64,000 bases of DNA from Synaphobranchus kaupii. Its lineage: Eukaryota; Chordata; Actinopteri; Anguilliformes; Synaphobranchidae. Of this stretch, positions 11,900 to 24,077 are shown one piece after another. Position numbers and translations under genes: made by a program. The stretch is taken from assembly GCA_029718625.1 (NCBI GenBank), contig CM056397.1, positions 2,442,590 to 2,506,589 of the forward strand, read 5' to 3'. The number at the start of each line of letters is the position of its first letter. Position 1 is the stretch's first letter. The notes beneath the pieces are model-generated. The model made no database searches, had not been told where the DNA came from, and saw only the letters and a list, made by a program, of their open reading frames with translations.

Positions 11900-12490
11900 G
11901 GGGGGATAAGTTAGATAAAGTACAACAAGCGACTGAGGAGCTTAGACTTAGGAACAGGAGTCTATATCAGGCAATAGTGCAGGCAGAGAGCAGGGTTCAG
12001 GACCTCTGAGAATTTAGAAAAGATAAACTTAGAGAAGGGACTCCCTCTGTAGTAATTACTACCAAAGGAAGGAAGGCCAGGTTTTAAACCAGCAAGTTGA
12101 ATTATGGAGTGGGGAACATTTGGCAGTGAAGGAGGAATTGGATAGGCTTGTACAGGGGCATGCTGGAATATCTACATTTGAACACGGCAAATATTCTGAT
12201 GATGTTAGGAAGGTGTACATGGATTTGGTGACAACTAGGGGGGTAAGTGCAAATAAAGCCAAAGAGGTGGCCAGAGTCATTTTAGAGAAGCTTTCTGGCA
12301 CACAGCTAGAGAAGTTGCCAAATGCCACTTTTTGTAATTGCATTGTGTCTTGGAGGCACAACAGGTGGCACTGCAGCATGTGCATGATGCTTTTCTGACA
12401 GAAAACGACATCACCCTCTATACTGATGCTACTTGTAAGTATAGATAAATACGGCACTGCATGTGTATATTTAAAAGATGGCACTAGGCT
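11900..12490 (+). pseudogene. Degraded transposon-type protein fragment
   Basis: Conceptual translation shows a dispersed coiled-coil-like stretch near 11930-12010, then a well-formed segment from about 12120 with YSDDVRKVYMDLVTTRG and AKEVARVILEKLSG, followed in a shifted frame by LYTDATCKY near 12415. I recall similar blocks in multi-copy, transposon-associated proteins of fish and invertebrates, but I cannot name the superfamily. Stops and at least two frame changes show it is dead. The nearest features are repeats, and no splice signals join it to the Rho GEF gene, which is on the other strand. Confidence 0.45.
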
Positions 12491-13929
12491 ACATTTAGGT
12501 TTGAGAGGGCAGCCGTCCAGCTCAGCCCTTCTAACACAGACAGATGATTCAGGATATAGTTAGCAGTGGTAGCGGAGGGCTGAATGCCGAGTTCTGGAGA
12601 AAAACATTCTAGTTTCAGCCAGTGCAGAAAAGTTTAATGAAATACAGAATGCAGAGCCAACCTTTTGCCAGATATAGTAGAGGGGTTTACTGAGTGTAGT
12701 GATATAGGATGCAAGCTTTCATGTCGTAAATGAGTTATTTTGTGACTTTCATCTTAGTCTGTTACACCAAGCCAATAACAGTAGGTAAAAGGGAAAATGA
12801 GGTGTTTGGCATTGACAGGTAGCAAGCGTGGTACCCAGACAACAAATAGTGAGGGTGGAGATAGTGTATTTTAATGAGTAAACGTCAGCAAGGATAAGGA
12901 AATAACGTAACATTATTTTCCTACCTAGTACAATGCTTAATAAAAGACATGAACAGTTAGATGGAGAATATAGGCCTACATAATAACTAGGCTACCATTC
13001 TAACTGAAATACACAATTAGCTAAAACGATTACTTTGGTAAAAAATGAATTAAATTCACGGACATTTTACATGTTAACGTTATGTTGGCTCCACAAATAA
13101 TTGGTTAACAATCTACATAAGTACCATCACTAAATGGGAGCTAGCAACACATCTCAACATCACAAGCAAACGTCAAAATAGATAAGCAATAGGCGACAAG
13201 AAGGTTGTGAATACAATGGAATTCTGAAGCCACCGGACCCGCTAAGTTTGAAATTGAGACGTTTGGCACGTATGGCGTTTTGGGAGTACACATTTAATTA
13301 AAATAAAATATAAGCTTAGAATTTTGACCTCCAATGCAAGAAGAAAGTATTAAGAATGACTGGAAGAAAAATCCCCACACTATCCATTCCAAATGGAAGG
13401 GACAAAGAAATAGGGAGCGTCTAAATTAACACCGCATTGGGTGCCGTGTGTCAACATGTGAAAAATAACAGGATGTGGAAGCATAGCGCAGACAAGTACG
13501 TGGGTGTATACAATAATGAAGCGCCTGTTACGAAACCTTCAAGACCAGTGATGACATGACCAGGAATTAATTCAGGGTGTCCTATTTCATATACGGCTTC
13601 AAAACAATCCTTATCTTTTTAATGTTGAGAAGGGTAACCAAATCCATTGGGAATGTATTTTATATCATACAATTGTGCCATATTGAAAATTATAATTTTT
13701 ACAACTGAAGCTTCGCATTTTGGAAGTGACACAGAGTAACAGAGCTGTTTGCAGCCTTTCCAAGCCCGCGACAAAAGTCACGTGCGCAATCTGCAGGGTC
13801 TTTCTACAACTGAACAAGCCATTTCTACTGGCCGACGCACCTGCCTACATCAGGTGCGGTGAGTTCAGCAATTCTGGACCACTGTTCAAACACATAACCA
13901 AGTAGACCCACAGGGCAGCAGAATCAGAC
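12491..13929. other. Unassigned spacer
   Basis: About 1.4 kb in which I recognise no gene or element. One short frame at 13720-13905 has a CAIC pair but no full zinc-finger pattern. Confidence 0.5.
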
Positions 13930-14715
13930 ATCAGTTTCACTTAATAATGTTTTTCCGCGCTACTTTGTTTGGAAAAAAGGTAGTTTATGTCTAGCGCCGT
14001 CAATAGATGATTATGAAAAATGCGCAAAAATGGACATTAGAATGAGTGCATGTTCTTTGAAAATAATATTGGTCTTATTTTCCTTTGCCTAGCCTACTTA
14101 CAATTATCAAAGAGCTGTCATAAAAAGAAAAATATGCAAAAGTAGGCTATGATTGACTGGCTGGTATATTATACCAGACCAATATTACATGAATTAATTG
14201 ATAGACGGTGTCTGGATCATATTTGCTTTGACAGAGAGACAATTTGTGTCAGCACAGTTACAGTAAAGTATTACACCAAAATGATTAAGTTGAAGACGTG
14301 GCATATAGGCTATTGTGTTCAACCACCATAGGCAGCGATAATTTCTTATGATTGTGTGATTGGTATATCCAATTCATCAATAAGAGCTATGATCATTTTA
14401 TCAATGCAATGGATTAATATGTTCACTGCCTTCCCCATCACGCAAGAGCAACTACGATGCACAAAGGTAAGATTTTACAAAGGCAAATGCGGTTATTAAA
14501 GGCAATGTCACTGGCACGTTGAAAATGTATACCCCCACACACATTTTTTAGTAGAAAGCTGGCAACCCAGGGGGCTCGAATATCATGCCCTGTGCCACCC
14601 ACATTTTGAGAAACGCACCCGCGTAGCACAGGTTAGAATACGGCGTATCTCATCCCGCGTTAAATCCGCGCAGGAGAAGAGCATGAGTTAAGTTGGCCAT
14701 CTCTGAATCCGACCC
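13930..14715 (+). mobile_element. MITE with GGGCC-type terminus, single copy
   Basis: Aligns collinearly with 21490-22100 and, in inverted orientation, with 22103-22540: shared blocks include CCGCGCTACTTTGTTTGG, ACAGAGAGACAATTTGTG, GCAACCCAGGGGGCTC and TTGGCCATCTCTGAATCCG. The right end is the family terminus; the left end is truncated or diverged. It has no coding capacity. Confidence 0.75.
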
Positions 14716-15224
14716 ATATTGTACACCTGAGCTCAACCTTTACTGTAATTAATAACAAAGGCAACAGTCAAAACAAATGTAAAAAGAAAAGATAAAATGA
14801 AGAGGGGGAAAAGACAGGTGGAGCACATGTCTCTTTATAAAGTATGTTGTTTGTTGAAACATGCAGGAGAGCGATTATGAAATGTGTTTTAAAGAATACC
14901 AATGTGCTGAGGTAAAGGAGGAAGAAAAGGAGAAAGGGGAGGAGGAGGTGGAGGATGGTGAAGATGAAGCAGGGAGCAGGTCATTCAGCATCATGGAAAA
15001 TGGCACATGATCTTCAGATGGAAAACAGAGCTCTATTTTTTTTTTTAAAGCCAGAGGTGTAAATGTAGCATCTTACCACAGAACATCCACTTGCAGTTGA
15101 GCACAAAGCTGAGGAAGTTCTCAAAAAAACTAGTGGTTTGTCAAGAAGGAAAATAATAGATGGAAAACGATTATATCAGGTGAGATATGAAACAGCCTGT
15201 TTGACATGTAAATTAAAAATCTAC
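14716..15224. other. Flank of the giant exon (minus-strand intron), purine-rich block
   Basis: Immediately 3' of the exon in gene orientation. It contains a GA-rich block (about 14910-14985) and an unusual T run near 15038. I see no exon with family similarity here. Confidence 0.5.
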
Positions 15225-18200
15225 CTTGCGGGTGGGAGTCCATGGGCGGGCCTTGAAGTTCCCCTACAGAGGGGGCATTAGAGCTGAGAGATATCCCAGG
15301 AGCTCTCTTCTTCTCCTCCACTCTCTTCGTCCGCTCTTCACCCATGCCTCCATTCTCCTGCCTCCACTCGTCTTTGGCCGCCACGGGCGAGGCGTGGCTG
15401 TCGCGCGGCTGGCTGGGGCTCATCTGTGTTTGCTGGGCGTGCAGGCCAGGGAAGGCAGCTTCAGCCCCACCCATAGGGGCTGGGCCGTGTGGTAGTCCCG
15501 CCTCGGCACCTGGGGCTTTGCTGTCAACGCTTTCCTCTGTGCCCTCTGTCTCCCATGCTATTGGCTGACCAGATTCTAAGCCCTCCTCCATTAATGTTCC
15601 TCCCTCCAGTGTGCTCCCTTCCTCCTTTTCCTCCTCTTTCTCTTCCTGCCAGCAGCTCTGAGCAGCTGTTGCTTCGGCTGCTCTACAGACAGAGCTGCTC
15701 CCCTCCTGAGGTGTTGGTGCTGCTGCCCTCTCAGGCAGGGGTGCTATTTCTGAAATACATATCTGTGGCTCCTCTACTCTCCCCACCATGGCCATGACCT
15801 CAACAGGTACTGAAGTTTCCCTACTCTCCTCCACCGCGCGCTCCACACTCTGTTCTGTGCCTTCTGATGTCCTCCTCACGCTCACCACACTGATTGAGCC
15901 CTCCTCCTGCTCATACACTAGGCCCTTCCTGTGCTCATCCACCAGGCCCTCACTATGCTCATCCACCAGGCTTTCCTGCTTCTCATTCACCAGTCCATCT
16001 CCCTTTTCATACACCAGGCCCTCATCATTCGCATTGACCAGGCTCTCCCGCTGCTCATCCACCAGGCACTCCCCCTGCTCATCCACCAGGCCCTCATCCT
16101 GCTCATCTACCAGGCCCTTCATCTGCTCATCCACCAGGCTTTCCTGCTTCTCATTCACCATACCCTCCCCGTGCTTATTCACTGGACCTACCCTTTCCTC
16201 ATCCACTGGGCTCTCCCCCTGCTCATCCACCAGACCCTGCCCCTGCTCCTCCATCAGTTTCTCGCACAGCTCATCCATCAGTCTCTCCCCCTTCTCATTC
16301 ACTGGACCCTCCCGCTGCTCATACACAGGGCCCTGCCCCTGTTCAGCTGAAGAGCCTACAAACTGGGCAGTGTCCAATTCTCTCATGGTACTACTGTTTT
16401 TAAGATCCTGTCCTTTTTCTGTCCCTGAAAACAGAACATTGTCTGAACTGAACAGGATATTACCCTCCTCCAACAGGGTCAGGGCTGCAATGTTTTTGTC
16501 TGGGGTAGGGCAAAGAACTGTAAAATTAGAAGGGTTTGGCTCAAGAGCATTTTGGTATAGGGTAGGGGAAGAGGCTGAAGTATCAGGAGGATTTTGGTAT
16601 GGGGCAACAGTGGTGGGTATGCAATCATTAATGTTTTGTTGTGGGGGTGGGAAAATGGGATTTTGATATGGGACTAGAGAAGCCAGCAAAACCTCAGGTG
16701 TGTTGTGGTAGAGAGTACGGGAGAGTGGTGAAACACTGGTAGAGTTTTGGTTTGGAGTAGGGAAGGGGAGAGAAGTGTTGGCACAGATCTGCTGCAGAGT
16801 AGGGGAGAGAATCGAAATATCAGAAGTGTTTGGGTGTGTATGGGAGAAGGAAACACAGAGAGAGTTCTCATAGGGAGTAGAGGAGGGGTTTGGAACAGAA
16901 GGAGCATCAGAAGTATTTTGGTGTTGATAGGGAGAGGGAGATGAAGCGTTATCGGGAGGGCTACAGCAGAGAGTAGGAGAGAGGGGTGAAAAATTGCTTA
17001 TGTCACTGTGTGACATAGTGCGTGAAGTTCTGGGAATGTTTTGATGCACAGTAGAGGGGAGAGAGGAAGTAACAGGAGAGTTTTGGTGTGGGGAAACCGA
17101 GAGGTGTAAAAAATCTGGAGAGTTTGCGTGTGGGGTAGTGGAGGGTTCTAAAGAATCTGGAGTGTTTTGGTGTGGGGTACACAATGGGTGTAAATTATTG
17201 GGAGTGTCCTGGTGCGGGATACGAGAGGGGGGTAAATTATTAGGAGTGTCTTGGTGCACAGTAGGTGAGAGGAGTGATGCATCCAGATTAATTGGGTTTG
17301 GTGAAGAGGCGGGCATACAATCTGACCCTCCCTGGTCCTCACAGTTACTGCCCCCTGTCACCTGAAGCACAGCACATTCGGGGGCCCCCTCCATGCCAAC
17401 GCCCATACTGGCATTGTTAGGGCTCCATGCCACTTCTGCCCTCCTTAATAACTCACCACTCTGACCTTTTACAACCTCCTCCTCCACAGCCAGAACCTCC
17501 CTGCACTGTTCAGCAGCCACGGAGCTGCTCTCATAACTCAACACCTCATCACTCAGACCTGAAGGAATAGCAGAGCAGCCTGCCTCGTGACTACAGGCAC
17601 TACTGTGAAAATCCTGTAATTCGGTAACCTCGGCTTTGGGAAGCTCGAGAGAGGATTCCACCTCGGACACGGCAGCAGCATTTTCAGAGGATGTACCTTC
17701 CGAGCGGCTCAACTCGGAGTCGTTTGACGTAACGGTACTGCTCTCCGCTACCGTGGTAGTAGGGGTTAAGATGACAGGGTGGTAGGAGTCCTCCAGGTTT
17801 TCTATGAGCTTTGTGCAGACCATGGTCTGAGAGGAAGTGCTACTTTTGAAGGGGGGGTTTGTGTTGTTGTTCCGCGTGTAGCCGTTAGTCCAGGCCTTGT
17901 TTTTGTTCCTGTAGTTCAGGCTGATGGACTGGGTTAATGAGCCCTTCTGGGGAAAGAAGTGAGGCAACGGGATGTCAGCCAGCTCCACGTACTCCCCCTC
18001 CAGGTCTGAGTCGTCCAGCAGGTCATCCCTGCGTGACTGTCCCAGGACAGGGATCCTGATGCCCTGGTTGTGAGCGCCACTGCCATGCTGGGCCTTATTG
18101 TTCGTTATACCATGGTCATTAGCCAAAGGGCCTGCGTCCCTTCCTGAGGGTTGGCTCTCCTGCACCTGACTTGGAGCCGCCCCCTCACCCCCGACTTTCC

Positions 18201-18597
18201 CCGCCCCAGCCATGTGGTCCACCCTTTTTGGCCTGCTGATGAACTCTGGGTGCACCACATCCTCCCAGGGCATCCGGAATATGTCCTTGTCCGTGGCAAG
18301 AAGGCAACGTTCCAGCGGGGTTCCCCTCCGCTGCCCATTCACTGAGTCCAGCCAGTCCATGTTGAAGATGGAAGCGTAGGCTATCTTCGGCACCTCCAGC
18401 TCCTCCACATCCTGTCTGTCCTCAGACAGATACTTGACCAGCACTCGGGGGTTACTCTTTCGGGAGGGTGCCACCTGCAGGTAGAAGTCTCCAGGCCGCA
18501 GCACACGCCAGTCCAGGGTAGACAGCTGGATTACAATCTTTTCGTGGATGCACAGGGGCCAGCCTTCAAAGCGGAACAAGAAGCCGCAGAAAGGGAA
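15225..18597 (-). CDS. arhgef40: Giant internal exon of a Solo/puratrophin-family Rho GEF
   Basis: The exon starts after CTCCTCAG at 18598 and ends at AAG/GTAGAT with the GT at 15224-15223; it encodes 1124 codons plus one base. The first ~130 residues match the N-terminal region of ARHGEF40 (Solo): CGFLFRFEGWPLCIHEK, LRPGDFYLQV, TPLERCLLATDKDIFRMPW, then GEYVELADIPLP near residue 200. This continues the 47946-48143 exon with the same residue spacing as the human protein. The rest is low complexity, rich in Ser, Pro and Glu, with two coding repeat families (residues ~436-686 and ~751-897). Family members are RhoA-directed exchange factors with C-terminal DH and PH domains; human Solo acts with keratin filaments in mechanical signalling. 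Those domains are not in this exon. The frame is fully open, so the gene is probably live. PLEKHG4 and PLEKHG4B are alternative orthologues. Confidence 0.8.
15905..16345 (-). repeat. Coding 24-bp tandem repeat (8-residue acidic units)
   Basis: Within the giant exon, about 18 degenerate 24-bp units encode E-x-L-V-D-E-Q-x octads (for example GLVDEQGE, SLVNEKQE, GLVDEHRK). The unit is a whole number of codons, so copy changes keep the frame. The product should be a highly charged, probably extended or coiled segment. I know of no such repeat in mammalian ARHGEF40. Confidence 0.85.
16540..17290 (-). repeat. Coding 42-bp degenerate repeat (14-residue HQNTP units)
   Basis: The exon encodes serial units centred on [TS]-[PV]-[HY]-Q-[ND]-[TS]-P, such as TPHQNTPDSLEPST and TPHANSPDFLHLSV, mostly 14 residues long and more diverged toward the C-terminal side. 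The units are Pro/Ser/Asn-rich and probably disordered. Confidence 0.75.
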
Positions 18598-18649
18598 CTG
18601 AGGAGAGATGGTGAAGAGAAAACATTTTGGAATCGATATCAAACTGTAT

Positions 18650-19338
18650 TCTTTACATCATGCTTTTAGGATATTGAGCACGAATGACAGCACAGGACAG
18701 AGAAAACAAGTATTATAACATTAAAAGAGGACAAAAATCTACAGAAAAGTGACCTATAGAAAAGACATGTGACTGAAAGAAATAAAAATTAAGCAAAACA
18801 AGCACTGGTAACTCTGGAGAAAATTATAATTAGTCTTGTTACCAAGAATAAGTATGGAATATACAATTCATTTATATGTTTACAGACAATTTTGGACTGG
18901 AAATAATTAGCTCAGTCTCTTACAGAGTTTTAACAGAAATGAAAAAGCCATCTTTAATTTCCAGTCACAGATACTGCCAGACACCAAGACAAGTGAATCA
19001 CAGGTGCTGTCTATCACTTTTTATAATTTTGCCTTATTTTATACTGTGATGTCAGTCTTGTGAAATTACGGAGGAGTTGCTGTGCTTGAGCAGCTAACAA
19101 TTTTTGGTTCTTGGAAAATTGTGAAAGTTAGGCTTCTAGTACATATATTTGACCAGTTTCTGGGATGTCCTCCCAAACATTATCACATAAATCACAATTA
19201 ACACAGTGCAGGAACAACCTTAAAACATTATTCAAGTTTTACAAAAATAATTTTAATTGTGGATCGTCGTTATCAATATTAGATACATCTGTCATTTCAT
19301 TCAGAACATTCTGCAAATTTATTTTTCACATATCCTTC
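18650..19338. other. Intronic spacer
   Basis: Beyond the pyrimidine-rich acceptor side of the exon I recognise nothing here. Confidence 0.5.
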
Positions 19339-19341
19339 ATG

Positions 19342-21221
19342 GGGCCCTATCTTGGCGATCTTGGCGCTTAGTCTAAGCGCATGGCGCTAAGTCCATTTAG
19401 GGCGTGTCCAAGTCCACTTTTGCTATTTTAACGGCGTCTTTTTTGGGCGCTAAGCACAGCGCAAGGTGCAACTGGGCTGAACCTAGTTTCTTCATTAATT
19501 ATAGGTGTGTCTTGGGCGTGACATGCAATAAACCAATCAAAATGTTATATCCCATTCCCTTTAAAAGCCTGCTTTTCCACCTTGGCGGATTGCTTATGAT
19601 GGCAAAACAGACATGCTCGTGCGTGTTTAGTGCGATCAAGGAATCGGCTATATGGATCAGTAGCAGTAGTAGTATTATGAGTTCCCGGTAATTCCTGACA
19701 GTGCTGTTTACAAAATATATGCTGTTAAATTTCGTTAAAAGCACCTGCAACAGCTGAGAATAAGCGACCAATTGCTTACTTCTCACCTTAGAAAACGCCA
19801 AATTAGCCTGCTTGTTTAACGAATTTCGTTTGATTATGCAATGAACTCATGTTCAAGCTTCATCCGAAGTTCATTAGGCTACCTGCATTCTAATTTAGAC
19901 ACTAAATACAACAAATGTCAGGTTGGCAACCCATAGGTTCAGCATATTTTCCCTTCTTTTATAATGTCCTGCTTATGGAAATGTGACCAACCTGTTTTAC
20001 TGGTAGCGTAATACTTTAAAACGATTCACTTTCCCAGGAAGACCATGAAAAGTGCGATGTACAGCAGGGGAAACAGACCTGCTCTTGTAAAGCGAACATG
20101 CAGAAAATGGAATAAAAATTAATTGTAAATTAATTGTGTAACAATTCGTTTCTAATTAGACGCTTAGTTCTCTTTAAAATCTTTTGTTCAGTTATGGAAT
20201 AACAGGTGAAATCAGCGGGGTTTTAATAAGCTGAGGGTATGGAAACCTTGTCACTGTAATTTAAAAAATATGAAGGATGAAGAATAGCTAAGGTTAGGCT
20301 ACAATTCAGTTAACATGATGACATTTATCTCCGTTTTTTAACCATAGTCTATCGAAAAAACATTATGCACAGCGAGTCCGCTGTAGCCTAGGCTATTTGA
20401 AAAACAATAAAAGCAATATTCACTGGACAAGGTTTTGAACTTTTTTCAGTCACAACCCATTCTATTTAGCCTACTTACAGGCTGTATTCCTAGATAAACA
20501 GAGCTGTATTGTAATGACATCTGAAGCGCATTTTCAGAACGCAAATGTCCGTCTATTGCAGTACGCGAGTTTTCCATTGAATGACAATTCACGCATTAGG
20601 TGCAAAGACAATTTGCGCATTAGGCTTGATAGCTATAGGTGTTATCAGCTCCTTTTTAATGGATAGCCATTGTCCCGTACCATCGCACATCGCCTGGATG
20701 TTGATGGAGTGGGCTGAGAGAAATGTAATGTGGCATTGCTTCCCTTCGCTGAGGGAAAGGTATGTGGACCTATGGAACCTTTTATTATTATGCATTTTTG
20801 ATATAGCCTACACAATAATAATATTTCACATTGTGATCTAGATATTTTAGTCATGCTTGTGCACGCCCCTGTGTGTAACAGACAGGAGGGTATGCGCGTT
20901 ATGCACACGCCTATGTAGACGCACTTATATGCGCCGTTAAAATAACATGTAAACAACTGCGACATGACTTTAGACCAGGTTTGTGGTGGTTCTAGCGCAA
21001 GCGCTTTCTGCTGGCTCAAGATAGCAATACGCAAAAAAAAATCCTGGCCACTCCTCATCTTAAGACCAACACGCCCAGTTCACTTGTAATGGCGCAAGAA
21101 TACATGCTAGTTAAAGGACGTGAGCGCTAGGCGTTATTATGGACCAAGCGTCGGGTGTAAGATAGCAAAGACACTTGCGTTTGGGTTAGCGCCACTTTGC
21201 GCCGGGTGTAAGATAGGGCCC
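19342..21221 (-). mobile_element. PIF/Harbinger-like DNA transposon, degraded
   Basis: Inverted termini GGGCCCTATCTT (19342) and AAGATAGGGCCC (ending 21221) bound 1880 bp, and the flanking bases are ATG on both sides, a 3-bp duplication as expected for PIF/Harbinger. The interior near each end carries repeated CGCCGGGTGTAAGATAG-type motifs, known from fish Harbinger relatives. A transposase remnant lies at 20589-20795 on the minus strand. A truncated second copy sits at 52281-52547. Confidence 0.7.
20589..20795 (-). pseudogene. Harbinger (HARBI1-type) transposase fragment
   Basis: The minus-strand frame includes AHSINIQAMCDGTGQWLSI, which fits the HSINVQ..CD block of HARBI1-type DDE nucleases, where the Asp of CD is catalytic. 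Only about 68 codons remain open; the helices on either side and the other catalytic residues are not recognisable. It lies inside the 1.9-kb element with matching termini, which supports the call. It is non-functional. Confidence 0.6.
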
Positions 21222-21332
21222 ATGATGTTTTATGCAGGACTAAATGACTAATGGGATGTTGCCAGTGTCTGTGTGCAACACGCCTGGGACATTTCACTGT
21301 GACAGAATTTTTTTGGAACAATAAAATGTTGG

Positions 21333-22634
21333 AGTTGAGATAAGCACGCGCAAATGGGACTTACTTGCAAAATTCCGCATAGCTTAAGCTATTTGTGATT
21401 CCGACATTTGACTTATCCGCTGATTTAAGCATCTCTCCAGTATGTACGTGCGCGGGGTGGAGATTTGATGAAAAAGGAGGCGTGTCTGCAAGATAACCAC
21501 ATTCAGAGTTTTCATTTAATAATTTTTTTCCGCGCAACTTTGTTCGGAAAAAAAAAAGGTTTATTATTAATATTAATAGATTATTATGAAAAATACAGCA
21601 TCTTTCGCATAAATGGATATTTGAACATAATGTTGGTCATATATTCCTATGCATAGCTAACTTGCAACTATCAAAGAGCTGTCATAAAAAGAAAAATATG
21701 CAAAAGTAGGCTATGATTGACCATCTGGTATATCATACCAGACCAATATTAGATGGATTCATTGATAGACAGTGTCTGGATCATATTCACTTTGACAGAG
21801 AGACGATTTTGTAGCCTACTTTTGTCAGCACAGCTTCTCCAAAATCATTAAATTGAAGACGTCGCTATTGTGTTCAACCACCGTAGGCTACATGCTTTTA
21901 TTAGGTAAATTGTTAAAAAAAGATTCTTTAATATTTCTTTCTCAGTAAATCCAACAATTTATTTGTTTACTTAATAATATTGCGTGCAACCACACCCGTG
22001 TAGTGTAGGTTGGAATATGGCGTATCTCATCCCGCGTTAAATCAACGCAGGAGAGGCACTTAAGCGCATGACTTAAGTTGGCCATCTCTGAATCCGGCCC
22101 TTACAGAGATACGCCGTATTCTAACCTGAACTACACGGTTGCGTTTCTCAAAATGTGGGTGGCACAGGGCATGATATTCTAATGACCTGTTTCTTGTACC
22201 TGCCCCCTGGGTTGCCAGCTTTCTACTAAAAAAATGTGCGTGGGGGTATACATTTTCAGCGTGTCAGTGACATTGCCTTTAATAACCGCATTTGCCTTTG
22301 TAAAATCCTACCTTTGTGCATCGTAGTTGCTCTTGCGTGATGGGGAAGGCAGTGAATGTATTAATCGCATTGATAAAATGATCATAGCTCCTACTGACGA
22401 CTTGGATATGCCCACCTTTTTTTCCCAAACAAAGTTGCGCGGGAAAAAATGATTAACGACTTGTAGACATGCCTCATTTTCATCAAATCTCCACCCTGCG
22501 CGCGTAATGCCACATACTGGAGAGATGCTTAAAACGGCGGATAAGTCAAATGTCTGAATCACAAATAGCTTCTACGTGGAATTTTGGGAGTAAGTCCCAT
22601 TTGCGCGTGCTTATCTCAACTATGAATCTGGCCC
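21333..22634. mobile_element. Inverted pair of GGGCC-terminus MITEs, tail to tail
   Basis: Two copies of the family seen at 13930-14715 face each other: copy one runs 21333 to 22100 on plus, copy two runs 22634 down to about 22103 on minus. Long arms match (AGTTGAGATAAGCACGCGC at 21333 against the complement at 22605-22620; ATACGCCGTATTC near 22110). Outer and inner ends share GGGCC..ATTCA. Copy one has lost an internal block that copy two and the 13930 copy keep. No coding capacity. Confidence 0.75.
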
Positions 22635-22639
22635 TACAA

Positions 22640-24075
22640 CCCTGCTCGATTCTTAAAATAAATAAATAAATAAATAATAAATTTAAAAAAAATAGTGATA
22701 GACAGCACTCACTATGATAAACCTCAATATTATTCACACACTACCTAGGGCTTGTTCTTTCAACATTCATATATCTTTAACCGTATCACAAATATTGTTT
22801 TTAAAAAATTAGGGTCTGACAGTCATGAATGGTGTGAAGTATTTGCACCTAAACTGCAATTCAAATAAAAAAGAAAAGAGAAAGTCACTGCATAACATGT
22901 TGTCAATGTGTGGTGTGTATTCCTGTAACAAACAGCCTGTCGTCCGCCAAAGAAGAGGCCTGAGACCAATGTTCAGACCACTAACAATGGTCTCCATGCA
23001 CCTACCAGCATTTTAGTGCAATAAAGAAATCAAGGCTAAGAAAGAGCCACACTTAATACATTTCTGGGAAGCGATCCAGTTCATAGCTAACAAGAATAAC
23101 TAGATTAAATAATCCCTGTTTAAAGTTCTTCCAAGTCAATGGCCCATTGGCCCATTTATATCCTCCATTAGTCAGTTAGTACGCCCATTATTAACAGATT
23201 TACAAAGACTTATAGTACCAACCATATAAGAAGTATTATATGCTGTAATTACTCCTCAAATTAAGCTATAAGAAAATAAGGGCATGTCAAACACAGCTTT
23301 CTCCGTCATTTCATAATGGCAGTCTCACATAAGGCATCGATATGGCAGCTGGCTTAAGTCAGTGTATGTATTTAGATTTTTTTTTAATTGTGATTTTGCT
23401 GTAAGTGAACCTTTTGCGTTTTGAAAATGGGCTACAGTGTAATCAGTGTAGTTTCGGCTGCTGCAAATCTGATAGGGAGTACCCTATTCTGAGCATAAAT
23501 GTTTGAACATAAGTTTAGAGACACAAAGCAGAAGACTGAACTAGCTGGAGCTGCCCAGATATTCCCTTATGTGTCACTGTTTTTTTGTGGTAGGCATCTA
23601 CAGATGGATCAAATAGAGTCACTCTCTCATCAAACAATTCAAAAAGTGTTTTCTTATTCTACGGTTCTTCCGCTGCTTCTGACTGTGTTTCTACAGAATA
23701 CTGCTTGAAGAAAACAACTGTTTGTTGTTGGCATAAGCTATTGAAGGGTGATTTCTTCATTGACTGCTGGCAGTCCCTCACAAGTCATGAAACTTGACAT
23801 CAGTAGCATCAATCATCACTTAACTAACTGGCATGTGACATAATCTGTGGTGTTAAGTGGAGGCACAGTTTCAGTTTTGGAACACACTGAATTTTTCCAG
23901 AATCATACATTTTTTAAAGAAATTAAAGCTGAAATTGCTTAGCTGATGCAATTACCTGGCCTAACTGCTGTTCAAGGTATAAAAAAAACAGGTGTGGAAA
24001 AGTGCAATAGAAACCTATCCTCTCTCTGGCCATTTCCACAATATACTCTGCTCAGTTCATTAACCTAACATGACA
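22640..24075. other. Intronic spacer
   Basis: AT-rich, with a short AAAT-type run near 22655. I recognise no gene or element. Confidence 0.5.
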
Positions 24076-24077
24076 CG

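Noticed and set aside
13720..13905. BED-type zinc finger
   Set aside because: Only one CxxC pair (CAIC) is present; the downstream His/Cys residues at the required spacing are missing.
14860..15000. Next exon of the Rho GEF (acidic block)
   Set aside because: The acidic reading is on the plus strand, opposite to the gene, and no acceptor/donor pair or family similarity was found.
15226..16666. Long plus-strand ORFs over the Rho GEF exon
   Set aside because: They are antisense shadows of the coding repeats; only the minus frame has family similarity and correct splice phases.
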